A stretch of 39,615 nucleotides of DNA from SIG672 sp045605765 (lineage in GTDB: Bacteria; Bacillota; Clostridia; Oscillospirales; CAG-272), in assembly GCA_045605765.1 (NCBI GenBank), contig JAZUQQ010000032.1:1-39615 (forward strand), in the 5' to 3' direction. How positions within the stretch are numbered: the first letter of the stretch is position 1; each line of letters starts with the position of its first letter. This document shows, piece after piece, positions 9,568-15,387 of this stretch. The position numbers and the translations under genes are program-made. The notes beneath the pieces were generated by a model. That model did not search any database and had not been told where the DNA came from. It was given only the letters and a program-made list of their open reading frames with translations.

Positions 9568-9596
9568 ATTATAGCACAAAATTTGACAAAAATCAA
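9568..9596 (-). promoter_or_regulatory. Sigma-A promoter of the HTH-YobI operon
   Basis: Read on the minus strand: TTGATT (9591-9596), 17-base spacer, TATAAT (9568-9573). Transcription would start about 30 bases before the HTH start codon. Confidence 0.8.
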
Positions 9597-9705
9597 GTGT
9601 TATTGCAGAATAGTGCGGAAAAGTGGATTGAGGACAGTCAAGATTTTATCCCACCGGTTATCTTTGATTACAGCGTCGCAAATAATGAATCCCATCTCGT
9701 AGACA

Positions 9706-9737
9706 ATTTGCGACCGATATAAATGTCGGTCGCAAAT
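9706..9737. repeat. Perfect 12-bp inverted repeat
   Basis: ATTTGCGACCGA (9706-9717) and TCGGTCGCAAAT (9726-9737) with an 8-base loop. The half-site GTCGCAAAT also occurs alone at 9675-9683. No U-run follows on either side, so an operator or protein-bound hairpin is more likely than a terminator. Confidence 0.6.
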
Positions 9738-9751
9738 CGTGTATCTCCCGA

Positions 9752-9834
9752 AAATATGCATAATTCTCATTTTGGACTATCCAGAAATATGCATTATTTT
9801 GATTTTGGAGTATCCTAAAATATGCATAGTGGGG
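9752..9834. repeat. 33-bp direct repeat array (2.5 units) with an ATATGCAT core
   Basis: Units begin at 9752, 9785 and 9818, each opening AAATATGCAT; the third is cut short after AGTGGGG. The first two share most of their 33 bases, including ATTTTGGA and TATCC. The core ATATGCAT is palindromic and recurs every 33 bp, close to three helical turns. On the minus strand the array also reads as an 11-residue peptide repeat without a binding site, so I treat it as a DNA-level feature. Confidence 0.7.
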
Positions 9835-9841
9835 AAGCATC

Positions 9842-9873
9842 TCGTCACAATTATTGTTCGCTTTATGTGACGA
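9842..9873. repeat. Inverted repeat at the island's right end
   Basis: TCGTCACA (9842-9849) and TGTGACGA (9866-9873), a perfect 8-bp pair with a 16-base spacer. It ends seven bases before the -35 of the promoter at 9881-9909, so it could be an activator or repressor site for that promoter. Confidence 0.5.
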
Positions 9874-9880
9874 AACCTAC

Positions 9881-9909
9881 TTGAAGATTTCCCGATTCTA
9901 TGTTATAAT
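9881..9909 (+). promoter_or_regulatory. Orphan sigma-A promoter, no gene behind it
   Basis: TTGAAG (9881-9886), 17-base spacer, TATAAT (9904-9909). Transcription from about 9916 would enter 240 bases without a credible coding frame and then the tRNA-Ser remnant and its terminator. Confidence 0.65.
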
Positions 9910-9973
9910 ATCAGCAGAAAAACATGTGGCTGTCCCTGACACGCGGCAACAACAGCCACACAAACGGGGGTGC

Positions 9974-10020
9974 ATTTCTAAAACAATTTCTAAAAATTTT
10001 TTAGAAATATTTTTAGAAAT
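9974..10020. repeat. A+T-rich palindrome of about 47 bp
   Basis: Two ATTTCTAAA blocks (from 9974 and 9986) face two TTTAGAAAT blocks (ending 10008 and 10020), giving a nearly self-complementary stretch. Possible recombinase arm sites or an easily melted cruciform. Nothing codes across it. Confidence 0.6.
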
Positions 10021-10160
10021 CGCTATGCTTTACGGCACGGGGTTTTTTCGAGGTTCGAACAAAAAAGAGCCGAAAACCCTTGTAAACACTGGGGTTTCAG
10101 CTTCTTTTATCGTCTTTTATCATCGCGCAAAATCCGTCAATTTCCGATGGGTTATTGTGC

Positions 10161-10213
10161 CTTGAAAACCGTTTGGGTTCACACCCATGTAGGTTCTAAT
10201 CCCACTCCTTCCG
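10161..10213 (+). pseudogene. 3' half of tRNA-Ser(UGA), probable attR scar
   Basis: Starting in the anticodon loop (CTTGAAA, anticodon TGA), the sequence continues as a serine-type tRNA: ACCGT, a long variable arm with TGGG and CCCA pairing, a T-arm-like GTAGGTTCTAATCCCAC, and a TCCTTCC acceptor strand plus discriminator G. The 5' half is missing: the bases before the loop (TGTGC) cannot pair with ACCGT, and no GGAAGGA acceptor strand lies upstream. The T-loop has TTCTAAT instead of TTCGAAT and CCA is absent, as in a copy freed from selection. A tRNA-type terminator follows at once. Integration in the anticodon loop of tRNA-Ser would leave this footprint. Confidence 0.6.
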
Positions 10214-10223
10214 TAAAAGCAAG

Positions 10224-10249
10224 GAGAGCCAAAGGCTCTCTTTATTTTT
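10224..10249 (+). terminator. Intrinsic terminator behind the tRNA-Ser remnant
   Basis: GAGAGCC (10224-10230), loop AAA, GGCTCTC (10234-10240), then TTTATTTTT. Eleven bases past the tRNA-like 3' end, it is probably the original terminator of the disrupted tRNA gene. Confidence 0.85.
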
Positions 10250-10367
10250 GCTTAAGGTTTTGCGATGAAGACCTGCCGCAAATACGAAAGAAAAACAAAT
10301 CAACGTCCGCACTTGGTTGAGAGTTCCGCTTGTTTGGCAAAATTCTTTACAAAAATCTCTTTTTTTA

Positions 10368-10396
10368 TTGAAATTCAACGCCATATTTGTTATAAT
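10368..10396 (+). promoter_or_regulatory. Sigma-A promoter of rnz
   Basis: TTGAAA (10368-10373), 17-base spacer, TATAAT (10391-10396), about 24 bases before the RNase Z binding site. Confidence 0.8.
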
Positions 10397-10426
10397 AATT
10401 TATATACAACGATTTTGGAGACAAAC

Positions 10427-11335
10427 ATGCTTGACGTAACTCTCATCGGAACGGGCGGCGCCCTTCCCTTAAAGGACAGATTTTTGTCCTCCTGCATAAT
10501 GAAATATAACGGCAACAGCTTCCTTTTCGACTGCGGAGAGGGAACGCAGATATCCCTACGCCGTCAAAAGATTGCTCTCAGCCAAATAAATACGATCTGC
10601 GTAACACACTGTCACGCAGATCACGTGAGCGGTCTGCCCGGACTATTGCTATCTATGGGCAACGATATGCGCTCTGAGCCGGTCACTCTCATCGGCCCCG
10701 TGGGATTTGCTCGCGTACTTCACAGCCTGCTTATCATCGCACGTGAGCTTCCCTTTGAGCTAAGAATCATCGAATTAAGGCAACGCACCGAGACATTTAA
10801 CATCTCCGGTTGCCGTCTCACGGCGTTCCGCGTCGAGCACTCTCTGCCCTGCTACGGATACTCACTCGAAATTGACCGTGTGGGTCGCTTTTCGCCTGAA
10901 AAAGCCGAAAAAAACGGTGTTCCCATGCGCGTTTGGGGTCTTTTGCAAAAAGAGGAGACCGTCGAATTTGAGGGTACGATCTACACCCGCTCTATGGCAT
11001 TCGACGAGGCAAGGCGGGGTATCAAGACTGTGTTCTGTACTGACAGCCGCCCCGTGAGTATCATATCCGAGGTGGCATACGGCGCAGATCTTATGATATG
11101 CGAAGGAATGTTTGCTGAGGACGCAAAGGTCTGCCGCGCGCACGAAACAAAGCACATGACCTTTGCCGAAGCAGCAAATCTTGCACGTGACGCCTCGCCG
11201 GACGAGCTCTGGCTGACACATTTCAGTCCCTCTCTGCCGAACCCCCAGAATTATATATCGGTAGCGACCGACGTTTTCCCGAACACCATCTGCGGCAAGG
11301 ATGGAATGTATAAGGAAATAAAATTTAAAGACTGA
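10427..11335 (+). CDS. rnz: Ribonuclease Z (tRNA 3'-processing endonuclease)
   Basis: 302 residues, close to the usual length of about 305. It is a metallo-beta-lactamase-fold nuclease that trims pre-tRNA 3' ends, mainly those without an encoded CCA. The metal-binding THCHADH is at 60-66, preceded by FDCGEGTQ; later TDSR, HETKHMTFAEAA and LTHFSP supply the remaining metal and catalytic residues. TTGGAG six bases before the ATG at 10427 and a strong promoter just upstream fix the start; the open frame extends to 10265 but crosses that promoter. It is a single-gene unit bounded by the promoter and a hairpin terminator, and the first backbone gene right of the island. Confidence 0.95.
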   Translation: MLDVTLIGTGGALPLKDRFLSSCIMKYNGNSFLFDCGEGTQISLRRQKIALSQINTICVTHCHADHVSGLPGLLLSMGNDMRSEPVTLIGPVGFARVLHSLLIIARELPFELRIIELRQRTETFNISGCRLTAFRVEHSLPCYGYSLEIDRVGRFSPEKAEKNGVPMRVWGLLQKEETVEFEGTIYTRSMAFDEARRGIKTVFCTDSRPVSIISEVAYGADLMICEGMFAEDAKVCRAHETKHMTFAEAANLARDASPDELWLTHFSPSLPNPQNYISVATDVFPNTICGKDGMYKEIKFKD

Positions 11336-11341
11336 TTAAAA

Positions 11342-11384
11342 GGGAGACGTCTTCTTGCGAAGCGTCTCCCTCGTTTTTGTTTTA
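11342..11384. terminator. Bidirectional terminator between rnz and divIC
   Basis: GGGAGACG (11342-11349) and CGTCTCCC (11363-11370) with inner CTTC/GAAG pairing. It is followed by TCGTTTTTGTTTT on the plus strand and CTTTT on the minus strand. It serves two convergent genes. Confidence 0.85.
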
Positions 11385-11390
11385 GCCAGT

Positions 11391-11669
11391 TTACTTTCCG
11401 TAGCCGCCGAAATAATAGATCTTTTCGCCCGGAATATGGTATCCGAAGCGTTCTCTCGCAACGCGTGCTATATATTCGTCGTCAAGCTCCTGTTCAAGCT
11501 CATATTTAAGACCGTCCACCGTGTCTCGGTACTGGACCACAAGCTCTTGAAGCTCATCGTATTGTTCGCGCAGGTCGTTGAGTCTGCTTTGAAGTCCCAC
11601 TATTGAAAATATTGCGACGATTATCAAAAACACGAAAAACAATACTACGAAAAAATTTCCTCTTTTCAC
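11391..11669 (-). CDS. divIC: DivIC/FtsB-family septum formation protein
   Basis: 92 residues. A short basic start, one transmembrane segment (about 6-27) and a coiled coil (about 28-62) are followed by the family's C-terminal signature ARERFGYHIPGEKIYYF. It is a bitopic divisome protein, partner of FtsL and DivIB in Gram-positives, acting at the division septum. It starts with GTG at 11669 behind AAGAGG, 19 bases after yabQ. The order mazG-rqcP-yabP-yabQ-divIC is the same as in Bacillus subtilis, which supports the call. Confidence 0.9.
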   Translation of the reverse strand: MKRGNFFVVLFFVFLIIVAIFSIVGLQSRLNDLREQYDELQELVVQYRDTVDGLKYELEQELDDEYIARVARERFGYHIPGEKIYYFGGYGK

Positions 11670-11688
11670 TCAATAAACCTCTTTTCTT

Positions 11689-12222
11689 TTATATTTTCCT
11701 GAATTTATTAACTTGTTTTTCCACAAAACCGTCCTGTGCCGCCTCAACAAAGAGTCTTATCTGCTTTTTGGTTTTTCGTCTTTGCGATCTCAGAAGTATC
11801 CTCATACAAATCTTAGAGACAAGCTTTTTCACAAGTGTAAACAATCGCAAAAGCAGACACTTTACAAAGTTTACGGGCGGAAGCACGACTTTTTTGAATA
11901 TATATTTTACAAGCTGTATTATCTTCTCAGACATCGCCATAACAAGCCGTCCGAGCGTTTTGCGGTAGATATAAAACCCGCCGATTGCGAGCGCAAAAGC
12001 AAATCCTCTCACCCTGCCGCTGCTTTGCGCATAGAATATCACCGAAAAGGAGACTCCACACAATACCATAAAGAAAAAATCCTCAAAATGCCATAGTATC
12101 GGAATATTTATAGCTATTCTACGTATTCGGAAAATATCATACACCATAGCCGCGGCGAATCCAAAAGCTATCGACAAAACGGCAAGAAGGGCAAGCGAGG
12201 ACTGCGCGATCTCGCCGCTCAT
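11689..12222 (-). CDS. yabQ: Spore cortex/coat protein YabQ
   Basis: 177 residues. Three or four hydrophobic segments in the first 90 residues (including LALLAVLSIAFGFAAAMVYD and FFFMVLCGVSFSVIFY) are followed by a long basic C-terminal tail, as in YabQ, a membrane protein needed for spore cortex formation. Its ATG overlaps the yabP stop (ATGA, 12219-12222), so translation is coupled. In Bacillus subtilis the homologue is expressed in the mother cell during sporulation; no sigma-E promoter was identified here. Confidence 0.85.
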   Translation of the reverse strand: MSGEIAQSSLALLAVLSIAFGFAAAMVYDIFRIRRIAINIPILWHFEDFFFMVLCGVSFSVIFYAQSSGRVRGFAFALAIGGFYIYRKTLGRLVMAMSEKIIQLVKYIFKKVVLPPVNFVKCLLLRLFTLVKKLVSKICMRILLRSQRRKTKKQIRLFVEAAQDGFVEKQVNKFRKI

Positions 12223-12515
12223 TGTTTCTTTGCCGAGCGGAAAAATCCGCCAAAACGCTTCGCGCTCTGCTTTTTGTCCGAGTAGACGAGTCCGTTTATT
12301 TTGCCCACAACCACAACTTCTCCGCTATCTGTATCCATTTTAATCATTTGGAGCCCCTCGCCGTCGACCGTGACGAGCGCATCGGGGGTATCGAGCACGA
12401 CGAAGCTTTCGTCAAAGCTGACGATATTTTCTATCCCCGTAAGCGAGAGCGTTTTTCTGTTTTCGAGCACCGCGCGAGAATTCTTTTCAATAGCGGCGCT
12501 TTCGGGTCTATTCAT
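12219..12515 (-). CDS. yabP: Sporulation protein YabP
   Basis: 98 residues. It contains LENRKTLSLTGIENIVSFDE, LDTPDALVTVDGEGL and a VVGKINGLVYSD end, the YabP/YqfC family pattern. YabP is needed for sporulation in Bacillus subtilis, and YqfC relatives belong to the sigma-E regulon. GGAGG ten bases before the ATG at 12515 chooses this start over an in-frame one at 12539. It overlaps yabQ by four bases. Confidence 0.88.
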   Translation of the reverse strand: MNRPESAAIEKNSRAVLENRKTLSLTGIENIVSFDESFVVLDTPDALVTVDGEGLQMIKMDTDSGEVVVVGKINGLVYSDKKQSAKRFGGFFRSAKKQ

Positions 12516-12594
12516 TGTTTGTACACCTCCGAAGATCAAACGCGTTATTTATCTGCTTCATTTTATTCGGAAAGTGTGGGATTTATGCAAAGTA

Positions 12595-12837
12595 TCAGGT
12601 AATTACCTCGTACAATGTTTCTGCCTCATTTTTGGGCACGTTTTCTCGCACGCTCAGCACTTTGAATTTCAGAGTCTTTGCGCCGAATATTATCTCGACA
12701 ACGTCGCCCTCCTTGATGTGATAGGACGCCTTGACCTGTTTCCCGTTAACAACGACGTGCTCGCCGTCACAGGCGTCGTTTGCGACCGTTCTGCGCTTGA
12801 TTATTCGCGAGACTTTAAGGAATTTATCTATTCTCAT
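12595..12837 (-). CDS. rqcP: S4-domain RNA-binding protein RqcP (YabO)
   Basis: 80 residues, essentially a single S4 domain: MRIDKFLKVSRIIKRRTVAND, then VVNGKQVKASYHIKEGD. The family binds stalled 50S subunits and helps RqcH add alanine tails in ribosome-associated quality control. The start codon abuts the mazG stop directly (TAA-ATG), so it is coupled to mazG. Hsp15 relatives share the fold, but gene order favours RqcP. Confidence 0.88.
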   Translation of the reverse strand: MRIDKFLKVSRIIKRRTVANDACDGEHVVVNGKQVKASYHIKEGDVVEIIFGAKTLKFKVLSVRENVPKNEAETLYEVIT

Positions 12838-13485
12838 TTATCTTGTTTCCTCTTTCTTTTTGTCATCTATCATCTTTTCGCAGGCATCGTAGAGTGCCTT
12901 TTCGCCGTCGATATCGCACTCCTTGCAGATAGATGCGGTAAGCAGAAGCAGCTGACCGACCTTTTCTTCGAGCGTGGTATTATCCAGTCCCGCTTTTGCC
13001 GCCTTGGAAGCGAGCTTTTCTGCGCGCATAAGCGACGGGAGAGCGCGCGAAACCCTATCCATCGATTCGACGGGTGTTTTCTGCTTCTTTTCCTGCATTT
13101 TGATTTTATCCCAGTTGTCAAGCACCTTTTCAGTGGTATCTGCCTCGACATCCGAGAAGATATGAGGGTGTCTGATTATTAACTTTTTACAGACATCGTT
13201 ACAAACATCGTCAAAATTAAAATGCCCGTTTTCTTCGGCAATTCTAGCGTGGAACACGATTTGCAAAAGAAGGTCTCCAAGCTCCTCTCTCATAAGAACC
13301 ATATCTTTATTATCTATTGCCTCGACGACCTCATAAGTCTCCTCGATAAGGTTTTTTCTTATCGACTCGTGAGTTTGCTCGATGTCCCAAGGACAGCCGC
13401 CCTCGGAGCGTAGTATTCTCATTATATCAACAAGGTCGGATATCCTATGCTCGTTTTTTGTTTTTAAAAGCTCGATTTCGTTCAT
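12838..13485 (-). CDS. mazG: Nucleoside triphosphate pyrophosphohydrolase MazG
   Basis: 215 residues. It hydrolyses NTPs to NMP and pyrophosphate as house-cleaning. The MazG motif is clear: CPWDIEQTHESI, LIEETYEVVEAI and REELGDLLLQIVFHA, in which the EExxE and ExxD acids bind magnesium. A second, weaker MazG repeat follows. Bacillus YabN carries an extra N-terminal methylase domain, absent here. Only three bases separate it from spoVB; the binding site (AAGGAA) lies within the spoVB end. Confidence 0.92.
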   Translation of the reverse strand: MNEIELLKTKNEHRISDLVDIMRILRSEGGCPWDIEQTHESIRKNLIEETYEVVEAIDNKDMVLMREELGDLLLQIVFHARIAEENGHFNFDDVCNDVCKKLIIRHPHIFSDVEADTTEKVLDNWDKIKMQEKKQKTPVESMDRVSRALPSLMRAEKLASKAAKAGLDNTTLEEKVGQLLLLTASICKECDIDGEKALYDACEKMIDDKKKEETR

Positions 13486-13488
13486 TTT

Positions 13489-15111
13489 TTAAAGTTCCTT
13501 TTTCTTTTTTATAAATCCAAATTTTTTAAATATCGTCAGTATTTTTTCGCCCTTTGGGAGCATAAGAAGCTCCTCCCCCGTAAGGTATCTCGTAACGATG
13601 ATAAGCGCAAAATATACGAGCGCCGCAAGGGCTATGGAGAAAAGGCAGGCGAGCGTATCTCCAAGAGCAGCGCTAAGGTTTGAGCAAGCGTATGCCGCGC
13701 AGAGCGCAGATGCGCTTGATGCCAGAAGCGGACGGAAAAACATCGAAACAAAGCTCGGCTTTTGCTTCATTTCGCGGTATATTACCGCAAAATTGATGAG
13801 GCAGACAGTAAAATAGCAGAAAAAAGTGCTCATCGGCGTTCCGCTTACCGAAAAACTCCTGATAAGAAGCGGACAGAGTATTATCTTGACCGCCGCGCCG
13901 ACAACCATTGAAACAAGAGGAACTAGAGGTCTTCCGAGTGCTTGTAGAAGTGCGTTCGTCACCGTTGCAAACGACAAAAATATCACGGACGGCGCAAGTA
14001 TTTGAAGCAATGGTGCTGCGCCTTCGGCGAGCGCGTCGTCAAAAAGCATTTTCAGTATAGGTGATGCAAGCGAGCAAAGACCGAGCGCGCAGGGAAACGA
14101 TATCAGCGCGGTCGTCCTAAGCGAGACCGAAATCGAAGACGACATCCTTTTATCGTCTCTTGCCGACAGTGCTCCCGCAAGGTATGGCACGACCGTGCTG
14201 GCTATCGGAGTTATAAGCACTATGGGAAGATTGAACATCGGTACAGCGAGTGCGGTATAGTTTCCGTACGCAGCGTTTGCCGCCGCCGCGCTCAGACCTA
14301 TCTTTTTGAGTTCTCGCATAACTATCGCAAGATCGAGCGTGTTTGACATACTCAGCACCGATGCCGAAAGCGTTATGGGAAGTGCGGCTGACAAGAGCGA
14401 TTTAAGTATCGCGCGTTTACTACCTGCGGGCATAGTATCGAAAATTCTGTCGTAATATTTCTCGCTTTTAAAGAAAATTGCCGATATCACGAGATAAACA
14501 AAGGCAAACCCCATTCCGATAGAGAGTCCGACGGCAGCACCTGCTGCCGCTTTCTCGTAGCCCATATTTCCCTTTATTGCCGCGCGTGCAAGAAATATGC
14601 CGAATCCAAGCTTCCCCGCCGCCTCCGCAATCTGAGAGATTGCCGTAGGAAGCATATACTGATGCCCCTGAAAATATCCGCGCATAACGCTTATCGCGCT
14701 CACGAAAAAGAGAGTCGGCGATATCGCCCTTATTGAAAGTGCCGCAGGCGGATTTCCGAGAAGAGATGCGAAAAATTCGGCCAAAAAGAACATCGCAAGG
14801 CTTCCGAGTGCTCCTACTACAAGAAACATCGCACTTGCCACCCAAAATATCTTCCTCACTCTCGGGCGGTTTCCGAGCGCTCTCGCCTGCGAGATAAGCA
14901 GTGAGATCGCAACCGGCAGTCCCGCCGTCGAGATCATATAAAAGAAGGTATATATCGTATACGCCGAGTTGAAATACCCCATTCCCTCGCTTTTTATAAG
15001 GTTGGTGAGCGGTATTTTATATATAAGCCCGATGACCTTGACGAGCGCTCCTGCGAGTGCGAGCACGAGTGCTCCCGAAAGCAGTATGTTTTTCTTTTTA
15101 TCACACTTCAA
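13489..15111 (-). CDS. spoVB: SpoVB-like polysaccharide/lipid flippase (MOP superfamily)
   Basis: 540 residues with about 14 hydrophobic segments, starting LLSGALVLALAGALVKVIG and YFNSAYTIYTFFYMISTAGLP, the SpoVB/MurJ-like pattern of the MOP exporter superfamily. It is thought to flip lipid-linked peptidoglycan precursors for the spore cortex. I chose the TTG at 15111 because AGAGGA lies about ten bases upstream; the frame is open to a GTG at 15183, which has no binding site. It is the first gene of the block running to divIC. It could be another MOP flippase, but the position matches the Bacillus spoVT-yabM-yabN order. Confidence 0.82.
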   Translation of the reverse strand: MKCDKKKNILLSGALVLALAGALVKVIGLIYKIPLTNLIKSEGMGYFNSAYTIYTFFYMISTAGLPVAISLLISQARALGNRPRVRKIFWVASAMFLVVGALGSLAMFFLAEFFASLLGNPPAALSIRAISPTLFFVSAISVMRGYFQGHQYMLPTAISQIAEAAGKLGFGIFLARAAIKGNMGYEKAAAGAAVGLSIGMGFAFVYLVISAIFFKSEKYYDRIFDTMPAGSKRAILKSLLSAALPITLSASVLSMSNTLDLAIVMRELKKIGLSAAAANAAYGNYTALAVPMFNLPIVLITPIASTVVPYLAGALSARDDKRMSSSISVSLRTTALISFPCALGLCSLASPILKMLFDDALAEGAAPLLQILAPSVIFLSFATVTNALLQALGRPLVPLVSMVVGAAVKIILCPLLIRSFSVSGTPMSTFFCYFTVCLINFAVIYREMKQKPSFVSMFFRPLLASSASALCAAYACSNLSAALGDTLACLFSIALAALVYFALIIVTRYLTGEELLMLPKGEKILTIFKKFGFIKKKKEL

Positions 15112-15224
15112 AACAGTAAGTCCTCTCTTTCTATGTGTCGTAAAAGACTTCCTGTTTTTTTGGGACCTTGTATCAATCCCCACTTAGAAACTTTTCAAAA
15201 AATTTTCAAGAACCTCAAAAATTT

Positions 15225-15244
15225 AACTAAAAGAAATTTTAGTT
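15225..15244. repeat. Short inverted repeat upstream of spoVB
   Basis: AACTAAAA (15225-15232) and TTTTAGTT (15237-15244), perfect 8-bp arms with a GAAA loop. It lies in the 276-base gap between the spoVB start and the hemZ stop. I saw no convincing sigma-A promoter for spoVB in that gap. Confidence 0.4.
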
Positions 15245-15255
15245 ATTTTGCGCAA

Positions 15256-15312
15256 CAAAATATACCTATAATAGCCTTCTCTTGCGAGAGAAGAGGCGCG
15301 TAGCGACGGATG
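15256..15312. repeat. Dispersed intergenic repeat, copy 1
   Basis: Contains ACCTATAATAGCCTTCTCTT followed by GCGAGAGAAG and TAGCGA. It matches copy 2 at 30572-30633 almost base for base over the first 28 bases. TTCTCTTGCGAGAGAA forms a hairpin. Confidence 0.6.
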
Positions 15313-15387
15313 TGCAGTACCCCGTCAAGCCTTGTTGTGCCTCGAGAGTTCCGTATTGCTCCTAACTATTATATTGTCTCCTTCGCT

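Larger units (their letters stand above)
1..10213. mobile_element. Putative integrated defence island (left end outside window)
   Basis: Inferred element. It carries a restriction-modification operon, a tyrosine recombinase and an HTH-YobI NTPase operon, all on the minus strand, and ends at a decayed 3' half of tRNA-Ser(UGA) at 10161-10213. Beyond that point the genes are ordinary chromosomal ones starting with rnz. The 5588-9271 gene is visibly richer in A+T than the backbone, which fits transfer. Against a simple single element, the recombinase lies about 5 kb inside the right border rather than next to it, so the region may be an accretion of several insertions. The left border and the intact tRNA are predicted to lie left of base 1. 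Confidence 0.5.
9916..10247 (+). ncRNA. Possible non-coding transcript at the island's right end
   Basis: A transcript from the promoter at 9881-9909 to the terminator at 10224-10249 would be about 330 bases. It holds a perfect 8-bp hairpin, GTGGCTGT (9926-9933) with ACAGCCAC (9952-9959), and an A+T-rich palindrome at 9974-10020 built from repeated ATTTCTAAA and TTTAGAAAT blocks. It does not match an RNA class I know. The whole stretch may instead be attachment-site DNA for the recombinase with chance transcription. Confidence 0.3.

Noticed and set aside
9658..9840. 60-residue minus-strand frame with an 11-residue repeat (AYFRILQNQN-like)
   Set aside because: It is the translation of the 33-bp DNA repeat, has no ribosome binding site, and crosses the 12-bp palindrome.
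9854..10165. 103-residue plus-strand frame at the island end
   Set aside because: It crosses a promoter and several inverted repeats, has no binding site, and looks unlike protein.
10100..10213. A complete tRNA-Ser gene
   Set aside because: The 5' half is missing: the bases before the anticodon loop do not pair with ACCGT and no acceptor 5' strand was found. Kept only as a 3' fragment.
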